The position numbers and the translations under genes are program-made. A model generated the notes under the pieces. It saw nothing but the letters and a program-made list of their open reading frames with translations. It ran no database searches and was not told where the DNA came from. Source: Pollutimonas sp963706785 (lineage in GTDB: Bacteria > Pseudomonadota > Gammaproteobacteria > Burkholderiales > Burkholderiaceae_B). From it: DNA of 64,000 nucleotides. Positions 46,109 through 54,336 of this stretch are shown here, one piece after another. Each line of letters begins with the position of its first letter. Positions within the stretch are counted from its first letter, which is position 1. The DNA lies in assembly GCA_963706785.1 (NCBI GenBank), contig CAVPNJ010000012.1, positions 1 through 64,000 on the forward strand. The letters run 5' to 3'.

Positions 46109-47308
46109 ATGTTTGAGCATTTGGAAAAGTACGCTGGCGATCCGATTTTTGGGCTTAACGAGGCATTTCATCGTGACGTGCACCCGCAAAAAGTCAATCT
46201 GACGGTGGGCCTGTATTACGACAATGAAGGTCACATTCCAGTGCTCACTTCCGTCAAAACGGCAGAACAGCGCCGCGCCGAGAATCCCCAATCACGTCCC
46301 TATCTCCCCATGGAAGGGCTGGCTTCATATCGCGAAGCCGTTCAAAAGCTGGTTTTCGGCGCTTCGCACAAAGTTTTGCAAGACAGAAAGGTAGCCACCA
46401 TCCAAAGTGTGGGCGGAACCGGTGCACTTAAGGTGGGGGCGGATTTCCTGCATCTGGCTTATCCCGACAGCGATGTATGGATTAGTGATCCGGCCTGGGA
46501 CAATCATCATTCCATTTTCCAAGGTGCCGGCGTCAAGTCGCACAGCTATAGCTATTACGATCCGCAGACCAAATCGCTGAAGTTCGATCAAATGCTGGCC
46601 GAGATCAGCGCACTTTCACCCAATAGCTTTGTCTTGCTACATCCGTGCTGCCACAACCCGACGGGCGTCGATCTGTCGCAAGACCAATGGCTTCAACTGA
46701 TACCCATACTGGCCGAACGGCAGCTTATCCCTTTCCTGGATATGGCGTATCAGGGCTTCGGCGCCGGCCTGGACGAAGACGCCTTCGCTGTCCGTGCCAT
46801 GGCCGACGCCGGATTGACCTTCCTGGTGGCAAACTCCTTTTCAAAGAACTTGTCTTTTTATGGTGAGCGCTGCGGTGGTCTATCGGTGGTCTGTGCCTCC
46901 GCGGACGAAGCAGAGGGCGTGCTGGGCCAGCTAAAGGCCGTTGTGCGCCGGATCTACTCCAGTCCTCCCATGCACGGAGGGCAAATTACCTCCGATGTAC
47001 TGAACGATACGCAGCTATGCGCGGTGTGGGAGCAGGAAGTTGCCGATATGCGTCAACGCATTGCTTTCGTGCGCAAGCAGGCCCACGAACAATTGCGTAC
47101 CAAAGTTCCCGATTACGACTCCAGCTATTTCGTAAAGCAGTGCGGCATGTTCACCTATACGGGACTGTCCAGTGCACAGCTGGTGGCATTGCGTGACAGG
47201 CATGGTGTTTACATTATCGATTCGGGACGGATCAGTGTTCCGGGCCTGAATACGCGCAACCTCGAATACTTTACCGATGCCATGGCAGACGTACTCAGCC
47301 TTAACTAG
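46109..47308 (+). CDS. tyrB: Aromatic amino-acid aminotransferase
   Basis: A 399-residue fold-type I PLP enzyme of the AspC/TyrB group. KVNLTVGLYYDNEGHIPVL, MEGLASYREAVQKLVFG, VLLHPCCHNPTGVDLSQDQW, LDMAYQGFGAGLDEDAFAV, the PLP lysine in ANSFSKNLSFYGERCGGLS and the substrate Arg in IDSGRISVPGLN are all present. It makes tyrosine and phenylalanine from their keto acids with glutamate. ATG 46109 has GAGG upstream and matches the family start (MFEHLEKYAGDPIFGLNEAF). Confidence 0.92.
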   Translation: MFEHLEKYAGDPIFGLNEAFHRDVHPQKVNLTVGLYYDNEGHIPVLTSVKTAEQRRAENPQSRPYLPMEGLASYREAVQKLVFGASHKVLQDRKVATIQSVGGTGALKVGADFLHLAYPDSDVWISDPAWDNHHSIFQGAGVKSHSYSYYDPQTKSLKFDQMLAEISALSPNSFVLLHPCCHNPTGVDLSQDQWLQLIPILAERQLIPFLDMAYQGFGAGLDEDAFAVRAMADAGLTFLVANSFSKNLSFYGERCGGLSVVCASADEAEGVLGQLKAVVRRIYSSPPMHGGQITSDVLNDTQLCAVWEQEVADMRQRIAFVRKQAHEQLRTKVPDYDSSYFVKQCGMFTYTGLSSAQLVALRDRHGVYIIDSGRISVPGLNTRNLEYFTDAMADVLSLN

Positions 47309-47331
47309 ATCTTTTTTTTACAAGGTTCAAG

Positions 47332-47454
47332 ATGTTGACCACAGGCGAATGGATAGTGTTGGGAATGTTCGGGGCGGGTGTAGTGTGCTCTTTGTCGTTA
47401 TTTTGGTGGTTGCTGCGTATTGTGCGCCGCGACAAGCACGACGAAGCGTCGTAA
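47332..47454 (+). CDS. Small single-span membrane protein (40 residues)
   Basis: ATG at 47332, stop TAA at 47452-47454, preceded by AAGG. The product is MLTTGEWIVLGMFGAGVVCS, LSLFWWLLRIVRRDKHDEAS: one hydrophobic helix of about 22 residues with a positive tail (RIVRRDK), the pattern of a small inner-membrane protein with its C-terminus in the cytoplasm. It lies 23 bases after tyrB on the same strand. No family is known to me, and the ORF is too short to prove by length alone. Confidence 0.5.
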   Translation: MLTTGEWIVLGMFGAGVVCSLSLFWWLLRIVRRDKHDEAS

Positions 47455-47561
47455 AAAGGCCGCCGGCTGCGGCCCCGCCGATGCATTTCGCTCAATTCTT
47501 ACCAAACTTGCGGTAATCTTAAGGGTTACCAATTTGTTCTTTACCGGGAATCTTCAGGAAT

Positions 47562-48758
47562 ATGGACTCGTATAGCCTTCCGTACACTTTTTCGCAGCGC
47601 GCACAACAACTTACCAGTTCAACAATCCGAGAGATTCTGAAAGTCACCGAGCGACCAGAGATCATTTCTTTCGCCGGGGGCTTGCCTGCTCCGAAGGGCT
47701 TCCCGATAGACATCATGAAGGCAGCCTTTGACCGAGTCCTGCAAAATAGCGGTCAATCGGCATTGCAGTATGGACCGACCGAAGGTTATGCGCCGCTACG
47801 TAGCTGGGTCGCAGAAGACCTGAAGCGAGTCGGGGCCAACGTATCGCCCGACGAAGTGCTTATCGTCTCGGGATCGCAGCAAGCGCTTGATATGCTGGGC
47901 AAATTGTTTATTGATCCAGGCAGCAAGGTTTTGGTTGAAGCGCCCAGCTATCTGGGCGCACTGCAGTCATTTTCTTTGTTTGAGCCTGAATACCTGGCTG
48001 TGCCGACTGACGACGGCGGCTTGATCCCCGAGAGCCTTACCGAAGATCGCACGGCAGGCGCGCGTTTCATTTATGTGCTGCCTAATTTTCAGAACCCCAC
48101 CGGATTGACGCTAGACCTCGAACGGCGCAAAGCGCTGGTCGAGCGCTGTGCCGCGGCCCAATTGCCAATTATTGAAGATGACCCTTACGGCGAATTGCGC
48201 TACGCCGGGGAAGCTGAGCCTGGCTTACTGGGCCTGGGCCGTGCGGCCGGTGCAACGGTAATACGTCTGGGCACGTTCTCCAAAGTATTGGCCCCCGGTT
48301 TGCGCCTGGGCTATATCGTCGCGCCGAAACCAATCATTGCGAAGCTGGTCCAGATCAAGCAGGCTACCGACTTGCATACGTCCACGCTCACGCAGATGGC
48401 AGTTTATGAAACCGTCAAAGACGGGTTCCTTACAACGCATTTGCCCATGGTGCGCGACTTATACAAGGAACAGTGTGGTTTCATGCTCGAGGCTATGGAC
48501 GAACACTTTCCGGCGACCGCCAGTTGGACGCGCCCCGAAGGCGGAATGTTTATCTGGGTGACCCTGCCGGCTCATATCGACGCAAGCGAGCTGCTGACTA
48601 GGGCAATACAAAACAACGTCGCCTTTGTGCCGGGCGCACCGTTCTATGCCGGTTCGGAGCCACAGCTTAATACCTTGCGCCTAAGCTTCGTGACAGTGTC
48701 CGAAGCGAAAATCCGCGAGGGGATTGCCATACTGGGCAAGCTGATCAAGGAAAGTTGA
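47562..48758 (+). CDS. PLP-dependent aminotransferase (2-aminoadipate aminotransferase/LysN-like)
   Basis: A 398-residue class I/II aminotransferase. IISFAGGLPAPKGFPIDIMK, LQYGPTEGYAPLRSWVAEDL, VSGSQQALDMLGKLFIDPG, YVLPNFQNPTGLTLDLERR, DDPYGELRYAGE, the PLP lysine in RLGTFSKVLAPGLRLGYIVA and the final Arg in NTLRLSFVTVSEAKI are present. This is the LysN/MocR-like aminotransferase group without a DNA-binding domain. Substrate uncertain: branched-chain, aromatic or 2-aminoadipate. A perfect palindromic terminator follows 60 bases downstream. Confidence 0.9.
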   Translation: MDSYSLPYTFSQRAQQLTSSTIREILKVTERPEIISFAGGLPAPKGFPIDIMKAAFDRVLQNSGQSALQYGPTEGYAPLRSWVAEDLKRVGANVSPDEVLIVSGSQQALDMLGKLFIDPGSKVLVEAPSYLGALQSFSLFEPEYLAVPTDDGGLIPESLTEDRTAGARFIYVLPNFQNPTGLTLDLERRKALVERCAAAQLPIIEDDPYGELRYAGEAEPGLLGLGRAAGATVIRLGTFSKVLAPGLRLGYIVAPKPIIAKLVQIKQATDLHTSTLTQMAVYETVKDGFLTTHLPMVRDLYKEQCGFMLEAMDEHFPATASWTRPEGGMFIWVTLPAHIDASELLTRAIQNNVAFVPGAPFYAGSEPQLNTLRLSFVTVSEAKIREGIAILGKLIKES

Positions 48759-48818
48759 TAACTTTAGAAGCCTGATTGCGGCCGAGCCGCAACTGTAGAT
48801 TCACGACTAGTCTGCATT

Positions 48819-48844
48819 AAAGGGCTGCGCATGCGCAGCCCTTT
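48819..48844. terminator. Bidirectional palindromic terminator
   Basis: A perfect 26-base palindrome, AAAGGGCTGCGCA followed by its exact complement, with A's on one side and TTTATTTT on the other. It separates the aminotransferase (plus strand) from the convergent CoA-transferase gene. Confidence 0.88.
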
Positions 48845-48874
48845 ATTTTGGTCGTCGAAACTAGAGAGCGGCAC

Positions 48875-50116
48875 TTAGGCGCTAGTGATTTCGCGGTGGA
48901 TATCTTGTACGACCCCCGTATCAATAAATGCATCGATTTCTGCTTCGCCGTAGCCAAATTCCTTCAATATCGCCATGGTATCCTCGCCTAAGCGCGGGGC
49001 CGCGCGGCGATATTGTGCCGGTGTGACCGATAGTTTTACCGGCATCCCTATACTGCGTACATTGCCAGCCTGCGGATGCACTTGTTCGACGATCATGCCG
49101 CGTGCCAGTGTCTGGGGATGTGACAGCGCCTGACCGATAGAATGAACGGGGCCAGCGGGTACACCTGCTTCGTCGAAGGCGGCTAGCCAATCCTGCGCCG
49201 ATCTGGTTTTCAGGATATCGCTCATCATTTCTACCAAAGTATCACGATTGCGCATGCGTCCTGCATTGAGCACAAAACGGGGATCGTCGCACCATTCCGG
49301 GTGGCCCAAAACTTCGGCGATACGTGTCCAGTTCCTTTCGTTCGCCCCTCCGATGACGATCCAGTCTGTACCGGTGGGAAACGCCTGATAGGGCGCAGTC
49401 AACACGTGCGATGATCCTGTGGGGCCCGGTGATTCTCCGGTCCCAAAATAGATCGCCGCGTGCCAATAAAGCTGCTGCAGACTTGCCTCAAGGAGCGATG
49501 TCTCGACGATCTGACCTTCGCCTGTTTTTTGTTTGTGCTGGTAGGCTGCAAGGATGCCGAATGCGGCCAGCAGGCCTGCATTAATGTCGGCGACCGAATT
49601 GCCGGTGCGCAGGGGTGGGCCGCCGGGTTCGCCTGTGATGCTCATCAGCCCCGAGAATCCTTGTGCAATCAGGTCAAAACCACCTTTGTCAGCATACGGG
49701 CCGCTGACACCATACCCGGACACTGCACAGTAGATCAGTCCAGGATTTTCTTTGCGCAAGGTCTCGTAACCCAGGCCGAGCTTTTCCATTGTGCCCTTGC
49801 GAAAATTTTCCGTGATGACATCTGCATCGCGGACCATGCGCAGTAGAATTTCTTTGCCTCTGGCACTTTTCAGATCCAAAGCGATAGCACGTTTGTTACG
49901 ATTCAGCATCAGGAAGGGTGCGGAAACCCCCTTAATCTGAGGGTCCTGATATTGTCGAGCATCGTCGCCACCGTTAAGTTTTTCTACCTTGATCACGTCG
50001 GCACCGAGGTCAGCCAGCATCATGCCGCATGTCGGGCCGGCCATGATTTGAGAAAGTTCGATGACGCGCATGCCGGCAAGAGCGCCGCGACTAGTTGTAC
50101 TTTCATTTTTTAGCAT
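48875..50116 (-). CDS. CoA-transferase family III protein (formyl-CoA-transferase/CaiB-like)
   Basis: A 413-residue family III CoA-transferase. LAGMRVIELSQIMAGPTCGM, LADLGADVIKVEKLNGGDDA, NRNKRAIALDLKSARGKEIL, SGYGVSGPYADKGGFDLIAQ and the catalytic-type Asp in NSVADINAGLLAAFGILAAY are all present. It moves CoA between two carboxylic acids. ATG 50116 has AAAGGGAAG upstream and matches the family start; a longer frame upstream overlaps the hydratase gene. It is the last gene of an operon with the hydratase (10-base gap) and a Bug receptor, which suggests uptake and breakdown of a carboxylic acid by its CoA ester. Confidence 0.9.
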   Translation of the reverse strand: MLKNESTTSRGALAGMRVIELSQIMAGPTCGMMLADLGADVIKVEKLNGGDDARQYQDPQIKGVSAPFLMLNRNKRAIALDLKSARGKEILLRMVRDADVITENFRKGTMEKLGLGYETLRKENPGLIYCAVSGYGVSGPYADKGGFDLIAQGFSGLMSITGEPGGPPLRTGNSVADINAGLLAAFGILAAYQHKQKTGEGQIVETSLLEASLQQLYWHAAIYFGTGESPGPTGSSHVLTAPYQAFPTGTDWIVIGGANERNWTRIAEVLGHPEWCDDPRFVLNAGRMRNRDTLVEMMSDILKTRSAQDWLAAFDEAGVPAGPVHSIGQALSHPQTLARGMIVEQVHPQAGNVRSIGMPVKLSVTPAQYRRAAPRLGEDTMAILKEFGYGEAEIDAFIDTGVVQDIHREITSA

Positions 50117-50126
50117 ATTCTTCCCT

Positions 50127-50924
50127 TTAACGACCCTTGAACTCTGGCATTTCTTTCTGCAGGAACGCACGAAAGCCGGTGCGAAAGTCTTCGGTATCGA
50201 AGCAGTCGAAGGCTTCATCCCTTTCGGCGTCGGTGAGTTCGTGTCCAGCCAGAAGCCTACGTATGAACTTCTTGTGCCAGCGTGCCACAAGCGGGGCGCC
50301 GCTGGCGATGCGCTCAGCTGTTTTGGCCGCTTCTTCAGCCACATCCGCGTCGGCTACAACTCGGGTAACAACTCCTAGTTCCAGGGCCCGTTGCGCATCG
50401 AAAATGGCCCCTTCAAGAAGTACGGCAAGTGCAGTAGAGGGGCCGACTAGTCTTAGGAGAGGGGCTAGTTCGGAATAGGACATCACTAGGCCGAGATTCT
50501 TGATTGGTATGCCGAACTTCGAACTGGTGCCGCAGATTCGAATATCGGCCAAGCTGGCAATTTCAAGTCCCCCGCCCACGCAGATTCCATGGATCTGGGC
50601 GACGACGGGATGCCGACAATTGGCTATGGCCTCTATCGTGCGGCGCATTACCATCCCATACTCTATCGCTTGGACCTTATTGGAACGTGAGGTTTCGAAC
50701 TCCGAGATGTCGTTGCCGGGAGAAAATGCCTTTTCCCCGGCGCCGCGTACCACAATGCAGCGCACCGTATCGTCATCTGAAAGAGCGAGAAAATTGGTTC
50801 CGAGATCACGCCATACGTCGATCGTGAAGGCGTTAAGTTTCTCGGGACGGTTGACCGTGATGGTCACAATGGAATTTTCTCGACTGACGAGAAGATGAGG
50901 GTTCTGTGTTATTGCAGTATTCAT
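50127..50924 (-). CDS. Enoyl-CoA hydratase/isomerase family protein
   Basis: A 265-residue crotonase. IVTITVNRPEKLNAFTIDVW, the oxyanion loop GEKAFSPGNDISEFE, HGICVGGGLEIASLADIRIC with one catalytic-type Glu and FGIPIKNLGLVMSYSELAPL with the second acidic position. The second glutamate region reads GLVMSYSE rather than the usual GLxPGxGGT, so the substrate range may be unusual or the activity not classical hydration. Middle gene of the Bug-hydratase-CoA-transferase operon. Confidence 0.87.
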   Translation of the reverse strand: MNTAITQNPHLLVSRENSIVTITVNRPEKLNAFTIDVWRDLGTNFLALSDDDTVRCIVVRGAGEKAFSPGNDISEFETSRSNKVQAIEYGMVMRRTIEAIANCRHPVVAQIHGICVGGGLEIASLADIRICGTSSKFGIPIKNLGLVMSYSELAPLLRLVGPSTALAVLLEGAIFDAQRALELGVVTRVVADADVAEEAAKTAERIASGAPLVARWHKKFIRRLLAGHELTDAERDEAFDCFDTEDFRTGFRAFLQKEMPEFKGR

Positions 50925-50948
50925 GTCACTATTCCGTTCGCTACGCTG

Positions 50949-51929
50949 TTAAGGCTTTTTCAGGCCAAGGTCTGCCGTGATGCGGCCGTACTTGGCATAT
51001 TCTTCCTGTATGAAGGCCTGAAAATCTTTCGGACTGTCGGGTCCTCCGCCCACGACCATGCCTTGATTTGCAAGTTTGGTGGCAACATCAGGATCTTTTA
51101 ATGATGTCTTCAAAGCCTGATCGAGCTTGGCAAGGACCGCTGGAGGGACATTGGCGGGTGCCAACACGGCGTACCATTGTTCGACATCCATACCTTTGAT
51201 CCCGGCCTCCGCAAGCGTTGGCACATCGGGCAATGATGCGGCCCGCCTGGCACTGGTTAACGCCAGTGGCCGCAACTTTCCGGCTTTGACCTGACCGATT
51301 GCACCGGGCAGTGTGTCGAAATTCATGTCTACTTGCGCCCCAAGCAGATCGGTCATTGCCTGGCCACTACCTTTGTAGGGTATGTGTTCCATCGTGACGC
51401 CGGTAATTTGAGAAAAGCGCGCGGCGCTAAGGTGCTGAGGGCTGCCCATTCCGGAAGAAGCATAGGTGTACTTGCCCGGATTGGCCTTTACCAGGCCGAT
51501 GAGTTCTTGAACTGATTTAACGTCATTTTTTGCCGGATTTATGACCAGAATGTTCGGAACAGACCCTACGTAGCGTACGGCGGTGAATCCCTTCACCGGA
51601 TCGTAGGAAACCGGCAGTAAATAGGGCGCCGAGACTGTAGACTGCATATTTGCCAGCAGGAGCGTGTAGCCATCGGGCTCCGCCCTGGCGACCATCTCCC
51701 CGGCGATTAGGCCTGACGCCCCAGGTTTGTTCTCTACGATGATTTGTTGGCCAACTACTTCGGATAAGTTTTGCGCGATGATGCGAGCCGACACATCAGT
51801 TCCGCCGCCAGGCACAAATCCCACTACTAAACGTATAGGTTTACTCGGAAAGGAATCCGAGGCGTGAGAAATGCCCATTGGGGCTAACATAAGTGCGCCG
51901 AGGGCTATACAAGCTGTCTTTTTTATCAT
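50949..51929 (-). CDS. Bug-family (TctC-like) periplasmic solute receptor 2
   Basis: A 326-residue binding protein. ATG 51929 follows the ribosome site AGGAGA; signal peptide MIKKTACIALGALMLAPMGI with cleavage near SHAS. FPSKPIRLVVGFVPGGGTDV, IIVENKPGASGLIAGE and DGYTLLLANMQSTVSAPYLL are the family motifs. It heads the CoA-transferase operon and is controlled from the intergenic region containing the GntR-type palindrome. Its ligand is likely the carboxylic acid that the operon activates. No TctA or TctB membrane partner is nearby. Confidence 0.9.
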   Translation of the reverse strand: MIKKTACIALGALMLAPMGISHASDSFPSKPIRLVVGFVPGGGTDVSARIIAQNLSEVVGQQIIVENKPGASGLIAGEMVARAEPDGYTLLLANMQSTVSAPYLLPVSYDPVKGFTAVRYVGSVPNILVINPAKNDVKSVQELIGLVKANPGKYTYASSGMGSPQHLSAARFSQITGVTMEHIPYKGSGQAMTDLLGAQVDMNFDTLPGAIGQVKAGKLRPLALTSARRAASLPDVPTLAEAGIKGMDVEQWYAVLAPANVPPAVLAKLDQALKTSLKDPDVATKLANQGMVVGGGPDSPKDFQAFIQEEYAKYGRITADLGLKKP

Positions 51930-52017
51930 TACGTTGTCTCCTTCAGGTTTTAGCACTGCCGCGTGCTGTCATGATCTATGATGATCATTCGACAAAATCT
52001 TAGGTAAACTAACAATG

Positions 52018-52043
52018 CTGGTATCTGGTATACCAAATACCAG
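52018..52043. promoter_or_regulatory. Near-perfect palindromic operator for the GntR regulator
   Basis: A 26-base inverted repeat with 12 of 13 pairs matching, built as CTGGTAT, then the central TGGTATACCA, then ATACCAG. TGGTATACCA-type palindromes are typical sites of FadR/FCD-type GntR regulators. It lies 35 bases before the GntR gene and 88 bases before the divergent Bug gene, so one site could control both directions. Confidence 0.82.
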
Positions 52044-52078
52044 GAATAAGTTTACCGATTTCTGCTTAATACACATCT

Positions 52079-52804
52079 ATGGATTACCCTGACTCATCAT
52101 CCGGGCCGTTAGCCGGCCTGCTCGCCGACCCGGTGGCTATCAATCACCCGACTCTAGCGGCGGTGGTCGCCGATAAATTGCGCCAGCTCATAACCGACGG
52201 CACGCTGAAACCGGGAACCGCGCTTAATGAGCGCGACCTTTGCGATTTATTAGGAGTCTCTCGGACGCCTCTAAGGGAGGCCTACCGCATTCTCGCTGCG
52301 GATGGCTTAGTCAGCATTCAGGCCAAGCGAGGAGCTATGGTCATTGAGCATACGCACGACGATATTGAAAACATTTTTGATGTGATTGCGGTCCTGGAAG
52401 GCCTGGCGATTCGGCAGGCAGTCGAGCGCGCCACCGATGCCGAACTAGCAGAGATTGCTGCATTGCATCAGCAGATGTTAAAAAGCTTTCATAGTCGAGA
52501 TATCAAGTCGTACTTCGCGGCGAGTATGGGCACCCATGTGGCGATCAGCCGCGCAGCCCACAACCCCGCGCTCGCCGATACGTATACGCGCTTGAACCTG
52601 CAAGTACAGGCCCTGCGTTACAAGTCTAATTTGGATCCGGACGAATGGATGGCTGGCGTGGCCGACCACGAGCGTTTTGTCGACGCATTACTTGCGCGGG
52701 ATGCCGAAGCTGCGGAAAAGCACATTCGTGACCATCTCGTTAACAAGAAGTCTTACCACTTGCAAGGCCCGGTTCCCGCTCAAACGCGACTTAGTAAACG
52801 TTGA
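52079..52804 (+). CDS. GntR-family regulator, FadR/FCD type
   Basis: A 241-residue regulator. Winged helix: VVADKLRQLITDGTLKPGTA, LNERDLCDLLGVSRTPLREA, YRILAADGLVSIQAKRGAMV. The C-terminal FCD ligand domain has helices with the metal-binding Asp/His pattern (HTHDDIENIFDVIAVLEGL, GTHVAISRAAHNPALADTY, GVADHERFVDALLARDAEAA). It is divergent from the Bug/hydratase/CoA-transferase operon and precedes the aldehyde dehydrogenase by 19 bases, and should repress both until a carboxylate ligand binds. Confidence 0.93.
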   Translation: MDYPDSSSGPLAGLLADPVAINHPTLAAVVADKLRQLITDGTLKPGTALNERDLCDLLGVSRTPLREAYRILAADGLVSIQAKRGAMVIEHTHDDIENIFDVIAVLEGLAIRQAVERATDAELAEIAALHQQMLKSFHSRDIKSYFAASMGTHVAISRAAHNPALADTYTRLNLQVQALRYKSNLDPDEWMAGVADHERFVDALLARDAEAAEKHIRDHLVNKKSYHLQGPVPAQTRLSKR

Positions 52805-52823
52805 ACACTCAAAAGGAAAATCT

Positions 52824-54293
52824 ATGAATCTTCATCGACCTTCTTTATTTCGCCAGCAGTGCCATATTGGGGGCAAATGGGTGGGAGCCGCCGACGGGGC
52901 TACGATTTCTGTGGTCAATCCGGCCGACAATAGTGTCATGGGTAGCATTCCCAGCTTGACCGCGGCAGATGTCAAAAGCGCTATTCAAGCGGCTAACGAC
53001 GGGCTGCGGGCCTGGAAGGCATTAAGCGGAAAGGATCGTTCCCGTTTGCTGCGTCGCTGGTACGACCTATGCATGCAGCACCAAGAGGATCTGGCTGTCA
53101 TTCTTACGATGGAGCAAGGCAAGCCACTAAAGGAATCGCGAGGCGAAATTGCCTACGGATCTTCATTCCTGGAATGGTTCGCCGAAGAAGCAAAACGCAC
53201 CTACGGTGATGTGATTCCTGCTGCAAGCAATGATCGCCGCATCATTGTCATCAAACAACCCGTTGGTGTGGTCGCCGCCATTACGCCATGGAATTTCCCT
53301 AACGCAATGATCACTCGAAAGGCGGGCGCTGCGCTGGCAGCCGGCTGCACCATCGTGGTCAAGCCGGCGACCGCCACACCCTATTCGGCGCTGGCGCTGG
53401 CGGAACTCGCCGCTGAAGCCGGAATTCCGCCGGGAGTTTTCAACGTCGTTACAGGCAGTTCGTCTGTCATCGGCGCTGAACTGACAGGCAATCCCGTGGT
53501 GCGAAAGCTATCGTTTACAGGCTCTACATCGGTAGGCAAACAGCTTATGGCCCAGTGTGCCGGCACCATGAAGAAAGTGTCCATGGAGCTTGGCGGTAAT
53601 GCGCCTTTCATCGTTTTTGATGATGCCGATCTGGATCAGGCGGTTGCTGGCGTTATGGCGTCGAAATTCCGCAATGCGGGCCAGACCTGTGTATGTGCAA
53701 ACCGGATCTTTGTCCAGGAGGGTATCTACGACGCCTTCGCAGCAAGGTTAAAACAGACGGTCGAGTCCCAAAAGGTGGGTAACGGCCTGAGCGACAATGT
53801 CGATTTGGGTCCATTGATCGACTCTGACGCCATCAGCAAGGTCCAGGAACATATCAGCGATGCGTTGTCACTAGGAGCAAACGTATTGACCGGCGGCGGC
53901 TCGCACGAGCTGGGCGGCTTATTCTTTCAGCCGACCATCCTGATCAACGTATCGGCTAATGCCAAGCTGATGCAAGAGGAAACTTTCGGACCCGTGGCGC
54001 CTCTGATTCGCTTTTCAACCGAGGAGGAAGTGGTCGCGATGGCAAACGACACGCCTTTTGGGCTGGCGGCTTACTTCTATACCAGCGACTATGAACGTTC
54101 ATGGCGCGTCGCGGAAGCGCTCGAATGCGGCATCGTAGGGCTAAACGAGGGTATTATTTCGACCGAGCTTGCGCCTTTTGGAGGTATCAAAGAATCGGGC
54201 GTCGGCCGCGAGGGGTCTAAGTACGGCATGGATGACTACCTCGAGATCAAATATATCTGCGCTGGCGGAATACGTAATAGCAAAACCACTTGA
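52824..54293 (+). CDS. NAD(P)-dependent aldehyde dehydrogenase (succinate-semialdehyde dehydrogenase type)
   Basis: A 489-residue ALDH. The GabD-like NAD site is in VGVVAAITPWNFPNAMITRK and TGSTSVGKQLM; the general-base Glu is in VSMELGGNAPFIVF; the nucleophile Cys is in NAGQTCVCANRIFVQ, with a second Cys two residues on as in succinate-semialdehyde dehydrogenases; EETFGPVAPLIRF and APFGGIKESGVGREGS close the family. ATG 52824 follows AAAAGGAAAA. It is cotranscribed with the GntR gene and probably finishes the pathway by oxidising a semialdehyde to an acid. Confidence 0.93.
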   Translation: MNLHRPSLFRQQCHIGGKWVGAADGATISVVNPADNSVMGSIPSLTAADVKSAIQAANDGLRAWKALSGKDRSRLLRRWYDLCMQHQEDLAVILTMEQGKPLKESRGEIAYGSSFLEWFAEEAKRTYGDVIPAASNDRRIIVIKQPVGVVAAITPWNFPNAMITRKAGAALAAGCTIVVKPATATPYSALALAELAAEAGIPPGVFNVVTGSSSVIGAELTGNPVVRKLSFTGSTSVGKQLMAQCAGTMKKVSMELGGNAPFIVFDDADLDQAVAGVMASKFRNAGQTCVCANRIFVQEGIYDAFAARLKQTVESQKVGNGLSDNVDLGPLIDSDAISKVQEHISDALSLGANVLTGGGSHELGGLFFQPTILINVSANAKLMQEETFGPVAPLIRFSTEEEVVAMANDTPFGLAAYFYTSDYERSWRVAEALECGIVGLNEGIISTELAPFGGIKESGVGREGSKYGMDDYLEIKYICAGGIRNSKTT

Positions 54294-54336
54294 AACCCTT
54301 CACTCGGACCAGACCAAAGCCATCTTGATTGTGCGT

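Noticed and set aside
45950..46291. Minus-strand frame over the tyrB start
   Set aside because: It overlaps the conserved N-terminus of tyrB and looks like an antisense shadow.
47458..47474. GGCCGC/GCGGCC hairpin after the small membrane ORF as terminator
   Set aside because: Only six pairs and no T-run follows on the plus strand; it could work weakly on the other strand, but there is no gene there to stop.
51971..51988. ATGATC...GATCAT partial palindrome before the Bug gene
   Set aside because: Short and imperfect compared with the strong operator 30 bases away; I would not call it a site.
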